This document shows positions 1-8,236 of a stretch of 64,000 nt of DNA, piece by piece. The stretch covers positions 620,001-684,000 of the forward strand of contig JAYPPH010000003.1 of the NCBI GenBank assembly GCA_038131365.1, written 5' to 3'. This stretch comes from Marisalimonas marina. GTDB taxonomy: Bacteria; Pseudomonadota; Alphaproteobacteria; Puniceispirillales; Marisalimonadaceae. The position numbers were made by a program, and so were the translations under genes. The notes beneath the pieces are model-generated. The model was given only the letters and a program-made list of their open reading frames with translations, was not told the DNA's origin and searched no databases. Numbering within the stretch: position 1 is the stretch's first letter; the number at the start of each line of letters is the position of its first letter.

Positions 1-425
1 ATAAAAAAAGGACTTACTTTTCTCGGACCTTTTGAGTTTAGTAATTCAGTCGTATTAGCAATAGTTTCCAAACCACCAATGCCTGAACCAAGAATAACAC
101 CAGTCTTATTTTTTTGATTTTCTGTTTGTGGCTTCCAACCAGAATCTTCTATTGCTTGTATAGCTGAAATAATTCCATAAGAAATAAACCTATCAATTCT
201 TTTATATTCTCTTGGCTCTATCCATTGGTCAATATCAAGACCACCTTCAGGGTCATTATTTATGCTAGGGACTTGACCAGCTATCTTACAAGGTAAATCT
301 GATACATCAAAATTTTCAATTTTATTTATACCAACGACACCGGAGGTTAGTCTTTTCCAATTAATATCTACCCCATTACCTAAGGGAGTAGTTAAACCCA
401 TTCCAGTTACAACAACCCGTCGCAT
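1..425 (-). CDS. fabF: 3-oxoacyl-ACP synthase II (FabF), N-terminal part, runs off the left edge
   Basis: The reverse strand encodes an open frame from an ATG at 425-423, beginning MRRVVVTGMGLTTPLGNG, the usual start of elongating beta-ketoacyl-ACP synthases. About 141 residues are present and end near ILGSGIGGLETI. The catalytic Cys and His residues lie beyond the window edge, so activity cannot be judged. FabF condenses malonyl-ACP with acyl-ACP in fatty-acid elongation in the cytoplasm. It follows acpP by 39 bases in the usual order fabD-fabG-acpP-fabF. The family is certain. FabF is preferred over FabB because of its position beside acpP. Confidence 0.93.
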   Translation of the reverse strand, partial: MRRVVVTGMGLTTPLGNGVDINWKRLTSGVVGINKIENFDVSDLPCKIAGQVPSINNDPEGGLDIDQWIEPREYKRIDRFISYGIISAIQAIEDSGWKPQTENQKNKTGVILGSGIGGLETIANTTELLNSKGPRKVSPFF

Positions 426-464
426 TATAGCTCCCTATTATTGACAGAGTGAAATAAGGATATA

Positions 465-698
465 TTAACTATTTGAAGAGATAAAGTCTATTGCGTCTTT
501 AACAGTTTGGATCTTTTCAGCAGCATCATCTGGTATCTCACACTCAAACTCTTCTTCGAAGGCCATAACCAGTTCTACAGTATCTAAGCTATCAGCTCCT
601 AAATCATCTATAAAACTCGCACCATCAACAACTTTAGATTCCTCAACTCCAAGATGCTCTACAACAATCTTTGTAACTCTGCTTGCAATATCACTCAT
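465..698 (-). CDS. acpP: acyl carrier protein
   Basis: A 77-residue acidic protein with the phosphopantetheine attachment motif GADSLDTVE, whose Ser carries the prosthetic group. Length and the whole helical pattern match bacterial AcpP. It carries growing acyl chains through type II fatty-acid synthesis and lies between fabG and fabF on the same strand. The spacer to fabG (90 bases) is the longest in this block, so a separate acpP promoter is possible, as in other bacteria, but I see no clear -35/-10 pair. Nothing is odd about it. Confidence 0.97.
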   Translation of the reverse strand: MSDIASRVTKIVVEHLGVEESKVVDGASFIDDLGADSLDTVELVMAFEEEFECEIPDDAAEKIQTVKDAIDFISSNS

Positions 699-788
699 AA
701 AATACCCCTAATTCTTAAAAAATATTAATCCCCACTAACACAAATATGTTTTTATGCCAAGTAGATTGTGTTGAGATACACAAAAAAA

Positions 789-1526
789 CTAAATCATACT
801 CATTCCACCATTAATATGTAGCGTTGATCCAGTAATATAACTTGCTTCTTCACTTGCTAAATAAACACATGCATTGGAAATATCATCAGGTAATCCAAGT
901 CTATTAACAGGTATATTTTTTACAATATTGTTCTTTTGCTCATCACTTAGCTTGTCAGTCATCGGTGTGGAAATAAAACCCGGGGCTATTAAATTACAAG
1001 TAATACCTCGACTAGCAACTTCTAACGCTAAAGATTTATTTAATCCAACCAATGCAGATTTTGAAGCCGAGTAATTTGTTTGTCCTGCATTTCCAGTATA
1101 ACCTACGACGGAACTAATAAATATAACTCTACCATATCTATTTTTAATCATGCCTTTTATTAGTTGTTTTGTAAGACGCATAGCCGCTGTTAAATTAACG
1201 TTTATTACTTTTTCCCAATCCTCATCTTTCATTCTCATAAAAAGATTATCTGCTGTAATACCGGCATTATTAATTAGTATATCGATTTGACCAAAACACT
1301 TTTCTGCTTTTTCAGCAAGAGAAATAATGTCTTCTTTTTTATTAAAATCTGTAACTATACCTCTAGCATCGTCACCAAACTCAGAAACTAGACTATTAAG
1401 AGCATCTTTACGGGTTCCAGATAAAATTAATTTAGCCCCATTTTGATTCATTTTTTTCGCAATTGATTTTCCAATACCACCTGTTGAACCAGTTATAAGA
1501 ACAACTTTATCTTTTAAATCAAACAT
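789..1526 (-). CDS. fabG: 3-oxoacyl-ACP reductase (FabG)
   Basis: A 245-residue short-chain dehydrogenase with the NADPH-binding glycine motif TGSTGGIG near residue 13, the NNAG motif, and a Ser-Tyr-Lys triad in which YSASK follows the SS pair by the usual spacing. Length is standard for FabG. It reduces 3-oxoacyl-ACP in the elongation cycle. It lies 23 bases downstream of fabD and upstream of acpP, which supports FabG over other SDR roles. The C-terminus ends in GGMSMI, typical of FabG. Confidence 0.96.
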   Translation of the reverse strand: MFDLKDKVVLITGSTGGIGKSIAKKMNQNGAKLILSGTRKDALNSLVSEFGDDARGIVTDFNKKEDIISLAEKAEKCFGQIDILINNAGITADNLFMRMKDEDWEKVINVNLTAAMRLTKQLIKGMIKNRYGRVIFISSVVGYTGNAGQTNYSASKSALVGLNKSLALEVASRGITCNLIAPGFISTPMTDKLSDEQKNNIVKNIPVNRLGLPDDISNACVYLASEEASYITGSTLHINGGMSMI

Positions 1527-1549
1527 CCAATTCTCCTTAAATTTTAAAA

Positions 1550-2479
1550 CTATAAAATCTTTTCTAAATCTGCTGAATTTTCTATATTTAAGATACTTAC
1601 ATTTTCTATCATTCTTTTGGCAATACCTGTAAGTACTTTCCCACTTCCTAATTCTATAATCTTTTGGACACCCAGCTTCTTAGCCAATAACATTGTCTCT
1701 CTCCATTTAACAGTTCCTGTGACCTGGTTTATAAGATTCATTCTTAATTTATTTGGGTCAGTTTCTGGCTTAGCATTAATATTAGAAATGATTGGTAGAG
1801 TGGGTTGTTGAAATTCTAGATTATTTAAAGCTTCTTCCATTGTTAATTGTGCAGGCTGCATTAACCTACAATGAAATGGGGCGCTAACAGGAAGCAAGAC
1901 TGCGCGCTTGATGCCATATTGTTTCGTTAAATTAATTGCCTTTTCTACAGCTTCCAAATCACCACTAATTACCACTTGGCCATCTGAATTGTCATTAGCA
2001 ATATCACAAACTCCAAAACTTTGAACTTGCTTTAAAATATCCAATGTTGTCGTAATATCTGCTCCTATGAATGCAGCCATAGCACCTTTCCCAACCGGAA
2101 CTGCTTTTTGCATTGCATTACCTCTAAGTCGTAATAATTGAGAACATTCTTTAAGAGAAAATACTCCAGCAACAGTCATAGCTGTATATTCGCCTAAAGA
2201 ATGGCCACATACATAATTAGCTAATTCTGTTAAATTTTTTCCAGTTAATTTTTTTAAAACTCTAAAAGAAGCTACTCCACAAGCCATTAAAGCAGGTTGA
2301 GCATTGTACGTTAGTGATAAAGTTTTTTCATCATCGCCCCACATTATTTCAGTTAAGTTAAAATCTAGAGCTTCATTTACCTCTTCAAAAACTTCCTTCG
2401 CTTCAACAAAATTATCAGACAAATCTTTACCCATGCTAATTTTTTGAGACCCTTGACCAGGAAAAACAATAAAGTTCAT
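1550..2479 (-). CDS. fabD: malonyl-CoA:ACP transacylase (FabD)
   Basis: A 309-residue protein starting MNFIVFPGQGSQ, the hallmark of malonyl-CoA:ACP transacylases. The nucleophile elbow GHSLGEY is present near residue 92 and the catalytic His lies in the later PFHCRLM stretch. It loads malonyl groups onto AcpP to feed fatty-acid synthesis. It is the first gene of the leftward fab block and is divergent from rpsF across a 172-base spacer that must hold both promoters. Length is normal and no defect is seen. Confidence 0.96.
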   Translation of the reverse strand: MNFIVFPGQGSQKISMGKDLSDNFVEAKEVFEEVNEALDFNLTEIMWGDDEKTLSLTYNAQPALMACGVASFRVLKKLTGKNLTELANYVCGHSLGEYTAMTVAGVFSLKECSQLLRLRGNAMQKAVPVGKGAMAAFIGADITTTLDILKQVQSFGVCDIANDNSDGQVVISGDLEAVEKAINLTKQYGIKRAVLLPVSAPFHCRLMQPAQLTMEEALNNLEFQQPTLPIISNINAKPETDPNKLRMNLINQVTGTVKWRETMLLAKKLGVQKIIELGSGKVLTGIAKRMIENVSILNIENSADLEKIL

Positions 2480-2590
2480 TTTTAAGTTCCTAAAATTTAT
2501 TTAATTATTTATTGCAAATTTTTAATAAACATTTATGTTCCAGTATTACTAAAATTACTAGCATTAAATTTATTATTTTATGCTCTCCTT

Positions 2591-2637
2591 GCCAGCTACA
2601 TAGAGTATCTGGCTAACCTGGGCAAAGCCCAAAAGCC
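2591..2637 (+). promoter_or_regulatory. structured leader of the rpsF operon (candidate S6:S18 autoregulatory RNA)
   Basis: Just upstream of rpsF the DNA can fold two ways. GCCAG (2591-2595) can pair with CTGGC (2609-2613). Alternatively GGCT (2611-2614) pairs with AGCC (2634-2637) around an inner TGGGC/GCCCA stem (2619-2623 with 2627-2631), leaving an AACC bulge. The Shine-Dalgarno AGGAG at 2641-2645 follows directly. rpsF leaders in many bacteria carry a hairpin bound by the S6:S18 complex. Identity with that motif is inferred from position and the C-rich bulge only. Confidence 0.45.
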
Positions 2638-2651
2638 ATAAGGAGAATTAA

Positions 2652-3029
2652 ATGGCATTATACGAAAGTGTGATAATTGGAAGACAAGATTTGACAACAA
2701 GTCAATTCGAAACAATTGTAAATGAATTCATATCAGTAATTGAATCTCTTAAAGGCACAATTCAAAAAAAAGAGAGTTGGGGCTTAAGAAATCTTGCTTA
2801 TAAAATTAATAAGAATAGAAAAGGCCACTATATGCTATTAAATATAGATGGACCAGCTGATGCGATAGTTGAATATGAAAGATTAATGAGACTTCATGAG
2901 GACATAATAAGGTTTCTTACTATGAGGATTAAATCAGTAGACGAAAAACCATCTCCACTTATGAGTAATAAAAATGATCGTCAGAAAAATGTATCAGCTG
3001 ACGATATTTCTGAACCTACAGAATCTTAA
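2652..3029 (+). CDS. rpsF: 30S ribosomal protein bS6
   Basis: A 125-residue S6 protein with the typical start MALYESVIIGRQDLT and the core segment KGHYMLLNIDGPADAI. S6 pairs with S18 on the platform of the small ribosomal subunit. The last 25 residues or so (from KPSPLMSNK) form a polar tail, as is common in alphaproteobacterial S6. A strong AGGAG lies seven bases before the ATG. It heads the rpsF-rpsR-rplI run, with 14 bases to rpsR, and probably continues into dnaB. Confidence 0.96.
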   Translation: MALYESVIIGRQDLTTSQFETIVNEFISVIESLKGTIQKKESWGLRNLAYKINKNRKGHYMLLNIDGPADAIVEYERLMRLHEDIIRFLTMRIKSVDEKPSPLMSNKNDRQKNVSADDISEPTES

Positions 3030-3043
3030 AGAGGAATATTATT

Positions 3044-3298
3044 ATGACACAGTTTAATATCAAAAGAGAAGCATTAAGAAAACCTAATCAAAAAAGAAAA
3101 AAATCCTGCCCATTTTCAGCACCTAATACACCTGAAATTGATTACAAGGATTTGAAGGTACTAACAAGATATGTTTCTGAAAGAGGTAAAATTATACCTT
3201 CTAGGATATCTGCAGTATCTGCCAAAAGACAAAGAGAGCTCTCCAAGGCTATCAAGAGAGCAAGGTTCCTAGCATTAATGCCTTATGTTGTTGGTTAG
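3044..3298 (+). CDS. rpsR: 30S ribosomal protein bS18
   Basis: An 84-residue basic protein with the S18 core IDYKDLKVLTRYVSERGKI and RISAVSAKRQRELSKAIKR. The CPF motif near residue 22 is typical of S18. It binds S6 and 16S rRNA in the small subunit. It sits between rpsF and rplI with short spacers and has the Shine-Dalgarno GAGGA at 3031-3035. Complete and of normal length. Confidence 0.97.
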   Translation: MTQFNIKREALRKPNQKRKKSCPFSAPNTPEIDYKDLKVLTRYVSERGKIIPSRISAVSAKRQRELSKAIKRARFLALMPYVVG

Positions 3299-3312
3299 AT
3301 TTGGAGATATAG

Positions 3313-3960
3313 ATGGATATTATTTTACTAGAACGCGTAGAAAAATTAGGGCAAATTGGTGATTTAGTTTCAGTCAAATCTGGTTTTGCAAGAAATTACC
3401 TTTTACCTCAGGGCAAAGCAGTATTTGCTTCAAAAGAAAATATAAAGCTTTTCGAAGAACGTAAGTCACAACTTGAAGGCGAGAATATTGCAAGAAAAAA
3501 TGAAGCACAAAAACTAGCTGATAAAATTAAATTTAATGAAGTTGTTATAATTAGAGCAGCTAGTGAGTCAGGACAGTTATATGGTTCAGTATCTGCTAAA
3601 GATATAGCTCAAGCTGTATCAGATGCAGGACTTACAATAAATAAAAGTCAGGTAATTTTAAATAAGTCTCTTAAATCTCTATCTTATGAAGATGTGTTTA
3701 TTAAATTACATCCTGAGGTTGAATTAAGTGTAAAATTGAACATTGCAAGATCTTCTGAAGAAGCAAAGGAACAGACTAAATCTGGTAAGGCTATAATTAC
3801 AACTGAAATAACTGGTGGAGATATCAGATCAGAAAGAGCTCAAAAAGATGCCAAACGATTTGAGAAGAAAGAAAATTCAACAAAACCTATAAAAGAAGAA
3901 ATTAATTTGTCTGAAAATACAGAAAAATCAGATGAAAAAGATAACAAAACAGAAGAGTAG
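3313..3960 (+). CDS. rplI: 50S ribosomal protein bL9 with acidic C-terminal extension
   Basis: A 215-residue L9. The first 50 residues contain the rRNA-binding domain (VEKLGQIGDLVSVKSGFARNYL), followed by the long connecting helix and the C-terminal domain ending near residue 150. The last 60 residues are a charged Lys/Glu tail (KEEINLSENTEKSDEKDN) that E. coli L9 (149 aa) lacks. Such tails are seen in some alphaproteobacteria. It follows rpsR by 14 bases in the same operon. Function in the large subunit is not in doubt. The role of the tail is unknown. Confidence 0.95.
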   Translation: MDIILLERVEKLGQIGDLVSVKSGFARNYLLPQGKAVFASKENIKLFEERKSQLEGENIARKNEAQKLADKIKFNEVVIIRAASESGQLYGSVSAKDIAQAVSDAGLTINKSQVILNKSLKSLSYEDVFIKLHPEVELSVKLNIARSSEEAKEQTKSGKAIITTEITGGDIRSERAQKDAKRFEKKENSTKPIKEEINLSENTEKSDEKDNKTEE

Positions 3961-4035
3961 ATAGTTTATTAAATATTCAAAATAAAATATTTAAATCTTT
4001 CACTATGCTTTTCATTATTTTTAAAGTTAGTGGCA

Positions 4036-5535
4036 ATGGATGAAAATTTAATAAATACTTACACTGAAATAGAAAATCAATCTTCAGGCCATCCTGAAAA
4101 TAAGATGCCTCAAAATATTGAAGCGGAGCAAAGTCTCATCGGTTCAATTCTATTTGATAACAAGGTTCTAGAAGATTTACCTTCAAACTTTGATAACAAA
4201 TATTTTTTTGACCCTTTACATGCTAGTATATTTGAAGCCTGTGTATCTCTCACTGATAATGGACGACTAGCAGATCCCCTAACACTAAAAAATTATTTGA
4301 ATGACTCTAAATTTGAAAGAGATATTGACGTTGAACAATATCTTCTTGATTTAAGAGAAGGAGCGCTTTCTCTTAGCAAAGCTAAATTTTATGCTGAAGA
4401 AATAAGAAATTGTTATGTAAGACGGTCATTAGTCAGAATAGCTGATGAATTAATAGAACAGTCAATTAATCCAAATATTGAAATAACACCTGACCAAGAA
4501 ATAGCTAACACAGAAGAAAAACTCTATAATTTAGCAGAAAAGGATCAAATTAATTCTGGTCCTATTGACTTTAAAACGGTTTTGACGAGTGCTACAAACC
4601 AAATCAATGAAGCATTTAATAGAAAAGGTAAATTATCTGGAATTGATACAGGGTTTTCAGGTTTAAACCGTCAATTAGGCGGATTAAACAAATCAGATTT
4701 GGTTGTTTTAGCAGGTAGACCTGGAATGGGAAAAACTGCATTAGCAACTAATATTGGTTTTAATGCAGCAAAAAGTAGTAAATTGGAAAATAATGATTCA
4801 ATTTTAATTTTCTCTTTAGAAATGTCTGCTGAACAATTAGCACAAAGAATCCTAGCTGAACAATCTACCATTGATTCTCATAAACTAAGAAGTGGTGACA
4901 TAGATGATAATGAATTTTCGCAACTTGTTGTTACACAAAATAATATCTTTGATTTACCTTTCTTTATTGATGATACTCCAGCAATTTCAGTAAGCCAAAT
5001 TGCTTCTAGGTCAAGAAGATTAAAAAGAACAAATGGATTAGGGTTAATTATTATTGATTATATTCAGCTAATACAAGGGTCAAGAGCAAGTGAAGCTCAA
5101 GGGAGAGTCCAAGAAGTTTCAAATATTACAAGAGGATTAAAATCCCTTGCAAAAGAGTTAAACGTTCCCATCTTAGCTTTGTCTCAGCTCAGTAGAGCGG
5201 TTGAACAAAGAGAAGATAAAAGACCTATTCTTGCTGATTTAAGAGAATCAGGCTCTATAGAACAAGATGCAGATGTTGTTATGTTTGTATATAGAGAAGA
5301 ATATTATCTTGATAAAAGCGAGCCTTCACAAAGAGAAAATGAAAATCAAGAAAGTTTTAATGAACGTTTTACTAAATGGCAAGATAGAAGGAATGGAGCA
5401 GAAGGTAAGGCTGAAATCATTATATCTAAACAAAGACATGGTCCAACAGGCATTATACAAGTTCAATTTGAGGCAAAGTATACTAGATTTATGGATCTCA
5501 TTCAGAGTGATAGGTTACCAGAGCAAATTTATTAG
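4036..5535 (+). CDS. dnaB: replicative DNA helicase DnaB
   Basis: About 499 residues. The N-terminal helical domain begins with PQNIEAEQSLIGSILFDN, and the RecA-like helicase domain has Walker A GRPGMGKTA near residue 233, Walker B IIIDYIQLI, and the DnaB motifs LKSLAKELN and LADLRESGSIEQDAD. It is the hexameric helicase at the replication fork. An in-frame GTG at 4030 precedes the ATG at 4036. I take the ATG, but neither has a clear ribosome site. It follows rplI by 75 bases in the alphaproteobacterial order rplI-dnaB-alr. A roughly 20-residue charged insert (YLDKSEPSQRENENQ) lies before the last motifs. There is no intein. Confidence 0.95.
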   Translation: MDENLINTYTEIENQSSGHPENKMPQNIEAEQSLIGSILFDNKVLEDLPSNFDNKYFFDPLHASIFEACVSLTDNGRLADPLTLKNYLNDSKFERDIDVEQYLLDLREGALSLSKAKFYAEEIRNCYVRRSLVRIADELIEQSINPNIEITPDQEIANTEEKLYNLAEKDQINSGPIDFKTVLTSATNQINEAFNRKGKLSGIDTGFSGLNRQLGGLNKSDLVVLAGRPGMGKTALATNIGFNAAKSSKLENNDSILIFSLEMSAEQLAQRILAEQSTIDSHKLRSGDIDDNEFSQLVVTQNNIFDLPFFIDDTPAISVSQIASRSRRLKRTNGLGLIIIDYIQLIQGSRASEAQGRVQEVSNITRGLKSLAKELNVPILALSQLSRAVEQREDKRPILADLRESGSIEQDADVVMFVYREEYYLDKSEPSQRENENQESFNERFTKWQDRRNGAEGKAEIIISKQRHGPTGIIQVQFEAKYTRFMDLIQSDRLPEQIY

Positions 5536-5567
5536 TAAATTTACTCTAAGTTAGATAGACTTTTTCT

Positions 5568-6653
5568 ATGCTAGGCAAAATAGAAATATCGCTTGATCAA
5601 ATTAAATCAAATTGGACTGCTCTAAATCTTGCATCCAACGGAAAAGCCGCAGCCGTTGTCAAAGCTGACGCTTATGGCTTTGGCATGACCAGAATAACTA
5701 AAACACTCATAAATGCTGGTTGCAAATATTTCTATGTTGCAAATTTAGACGAAGCAATTGAATTAAGAAAAGAAATTATCAACCAAGATATAAAAATAGC
5801 TGTTTTTGAAGGTTTTTTTGAAGGCACTGAAATAACATATTTTAATAATAAAATAATACCTATAATTAATAATTTAGAACAACTAAAAAGACTACTTTCC
5901 TTTTCTCGTCAAGGAAAAAAAATACGTGCAATTTTGAACATCAATACTGGAATGAATAGGCTAGGATGTAATTCAAAAGAAATTGAATTTTTACAGAAAA
6001 ACAAAAATATTGTTAATGAATTAGAGTGGGATTTCATTATGTCTCATTTAGCAAATTCTGAAGATTTTAAAAATGTAATTAATGATATACAGTTAAACAA
6101 ACTGCTCGAATTTTCAAAAAATTTTCCAGATATCAAGTTAAGTTTCGCTAATTCATGTGGAATAGCGCTTGGTTCAAAATTTTGTTTAGACCAAACCAGA
6201 CCAGGGATAGGTCTATATGGTGTAAATGGTTTTGGTGCAAACATAAAACTAAAAACTAAAAAACTTAAATTACCCCTTAAATTATATGCACCTATTATTC
6301 AAATTAAAGAAGTTGGAATTGGAGAAGCAATATCATATGGTGGAATTGACATAACAGCTAGGAAATCATTATTGGCAACTATTGGCATCGGTTATGCTGA
6401 TGGATGGATTAGACAATTAAAAAACAATACTTCTATAAACATTGATAAACAACAATGTAAGATTATGGGTAATATTACTATGGATAGTTTTGTATTAGAT
6501 ATAACAAAAATTAAAAACAACTCATTAAATGAAGGTGATTATCTATGCCTTTTAGATAATTATAATATAAAAGATTTATTTAAAAAATTAGATTTAATTA
6601 GTTATGAGTTATTTACCCTAATGGGCTCTCGATTAATAAGAGACTATAAATAA
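5568..6653 (+). CDS. alr: alanine racemase
   Basis: A 361-residue fold-type III PLP enzyme. The PLP lysine is in AVVKADAYGFG (Lys32) and the catalytic Tyr of the second domain is in TIGIGYADGW. The carboxy-terminal domain contains ISYGGID and LMGSRL. It interconverts L- and D-alanine for peptidoglycan. It lies 32 bases after dnaB and almost touches the next gene, as expected in this conserved alphaproteobacterial run. Length is standard and the frame is intact. Confidence 0.94.
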   Translation: MLGKIEISLDQIKSNWTALNLASNGKAAAVVKADAYGFGMTRITKTLINAGCKYFYVANLDEAIELRKEIINQDIKIAVFEGFFEGTEITYFNNKIIPIINNLEQLKRLLSFSRQGKKIRAILNINTGMNRLGCNSKEIEFLQKNKNIVNELEWDFIMSHLANSEDFKNVINDIQLNKLLEFSKNFPDIKLSFANSCGIALGSKFCLDQTRPGIGLYGVNGFGANIKLKTKKLKLPLKLYAPIIQIKEVGIGEAISYGGIDITARKSLLATIGIGYADGWIRQLKNNTSINIDKQQCKIMGNITMDSFVLDITKIKNNSLNEGDYLCLLDNYNIKDLFKKLDLISYELFTLMGSRLIRDYK

Positions 6654-6655
6654 AG

Positions 6656-7462
6656 TTGAAGATTATAGGTAAAAATTTGATCAAGTTTTTAATTAATTTT
6701 TGGGGATCGATAGGAAGAAAATGTTTGAATTTTATCTCATTATTAGGACATTTCGTTTTATTTTTTCTTCAAACAATCACATGGATGTTTAGACCTCCGT
6801 GGTATTTAAAAAGAATTTTCATACAAATCATTGATATAGGTTATTTTTCTTTACCTGTTGTTGGTCTTACTACCTTTTTTTCTGGTATGGTATTGGCATT
6901 ACAAACTTACAATGGTTTTACAGATTTTAATAACGAAACAACTGTTGCAAGAGTTGTATTGACCTCAATTACAAGAGAGCTTGGGCCAGTTTTAACAGGT
7001 TTGATGGTAGCCGGTAGAATAGGCGCCAAAATGGCAGCTGAGATAGCTACTATGCGTGTCACTGAACAAATAGACGCTCTAGGAACCTTAGGGACTAGAC
7101 CAATGCAATACCTAATAGCACCTAAAGTGATTGCTGCTCTAGTATGTATTCCATTTTTAGTAATGATTGGAAATACCATAGGAATATTAGGAGGCTACGT
7201 TATTGCAATATATAAGTTAGATTTTAATCCAAATATTTATCTATATGCAACAATAGATTATTTACAATGGATAGACATAATACAAGGTTTAGTAAAAGCT
7301 GCAATTTTTGGTTTAATAATTTCGATGGTAAGTTGTTATTTTGGATTTTACGCATCTAAAGGTGCAGAGGGTGTAGGTTACGCCACAACTGCTTCGGTTG
7401 TAATTTCTTCGATAATGATATTAACAAGTACTTATATAATAACTGCTCTATTTTTCGGTTAG
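6656..7462 (+). CDS. mlaE: MlaE-type lipid ABC transporter permease
   Basis: A 268-residue MlaE family permease with five to six hydrophobic segments. It has the family's FFSGMVLALQ segment, the ELGPVLTGLMVAGRIGA stretch and the ATMRVTEQIDAL motif that contacts the ATPase. It should form, with the next gene, the inner-membrane core of an Mla-like system moving phospholipids between outer and inner membranes. The start is a TTG two bases after the alr stop. No closer ATG is in frame, so it is accepted with caution. The usual mlaD substrate-binding gene does not follow here and must be elsewhere. Confidence 0.88.
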   Translation: MKIIGKNLIKFLINFWGSIGRKCLNFISLLGHFVLFFLQTITWMFRPPWYLKRIFIQIIDIGYFSLPVVGLTTFFSGMVLALQTYNGFTDFNNETTVARVVLTSITRELGPVLTGLMVAGRIGAKMAAEIATMRVTEQIDALGTLGTRPMQYLIAPKVIAALVCIPFLVMIGNTIGILGGYVIAIYKLDFNPNIYLYATIDYLQWIDIIQGLVKAAIFGLIISMVSCYFGFYASKGAEGVGYATTASVVISSIMILTSTYIITALFFG

Positions 7463-7465
7463 AAG

Positions 7466-8236
7466 ATGAAAAAAAATGTCAATGATCAAATTGTAATTGA
7501 GGTAAATGACCTTAAAAAAAGTTTTCAAGGTAACGTAGTACTAGAAAATATAAATTTTAAACTTTTTGAAGGCGAGTCATTAGCTATTATAGGTGCATCT
7601 GGCTCAGGAAAATCTGTGTTATTAAAAAATATCATTGGTTTACTAAAACCTGATAGTGGTTCAATTAAAATTAATAATAAAAATATAGTGAATTTACCAA
7701 GGTTACAAAAAGAAAACCTTTTACTAGAACTTGGTATAACATTCCAACATGGTGCACTTTTTGATTCCCTTAAGAATTGGGAGAATATTGTTTTTAAGGT
7801 TAAGAATCGAGAAAAATTATCTAATAAAGATGCAGAGATTTTAGCCGTTTCTATAATTAAAAAATTAGGGTTGGAACCGAAGATTTTAAATCTCTATCCT
7901 TCTGAAATTTCAGGAGGAATGCAAAAAAGAATTGCGATAGCGAGAGCAATTTGTGGAAATCCAAAAATTTTATTATTTGATGAACCCACTTCCGGGTTAG
8001 ATCCTGTTACAGGAAGTTTAATAGACGAATTAATTATCACAGCAGTTAAAACTGTGGGAGGAAGTGCTATAACAATAACACATGATATGGCATCTGTATG
8101 CAGAATTGCTGATAAAGTTATTTTAATTGATAATCAGACTATCAGTTGGTCAGGAACGCCAAGAGAAATGTTAAATTCAACAAATTCAAAGATTAAAGAA
8201 TTTATTAAATCTACTAACCCCAAGTTATTTCAATAA
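7466..8236 (+). CDS. mlaF: MlaF-type ABC transporter ATP-binding protein
   Basis: A 256-residue ABC ATPase: Walker A GASGSGKSVL near residue 43, Q-loop FQHGALFDSL (the form typical of MlaF), signature SGGMQKR and Walker B LLFDEPTSGLDP, with the H-loop His in THDMAS. It powers the lipid transporter with the upstream permease, three bases away. Its stop codon directly precedes the radA ATG. The MlaE-MlaF pair between alr and radA shows that the operon mixes envelope and DNA-repair functions. Confidence 0.9.
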   Translation: MKKNVNDQIVIEVNDLKKSFQGNVVLENINFKLFEGESLAIIGASGSGKSVLLKNIIGLLKPDSGSIKINNKNIVNLPRLQKENLLLELGITFQHGALFDSLKNWENIVFKVKNREKLSNKDAEILAVSIIKKLGLEPKILNLYPSEISGGMQKRIAIARAICGNPKILLFDEPTSGLDPVTGSLIDELIITAVKTVGGSAITITHDMASVCRIADKVILIDNQTISWSGTPREMLNSTNSKIKEFIKSTNPKLFQ

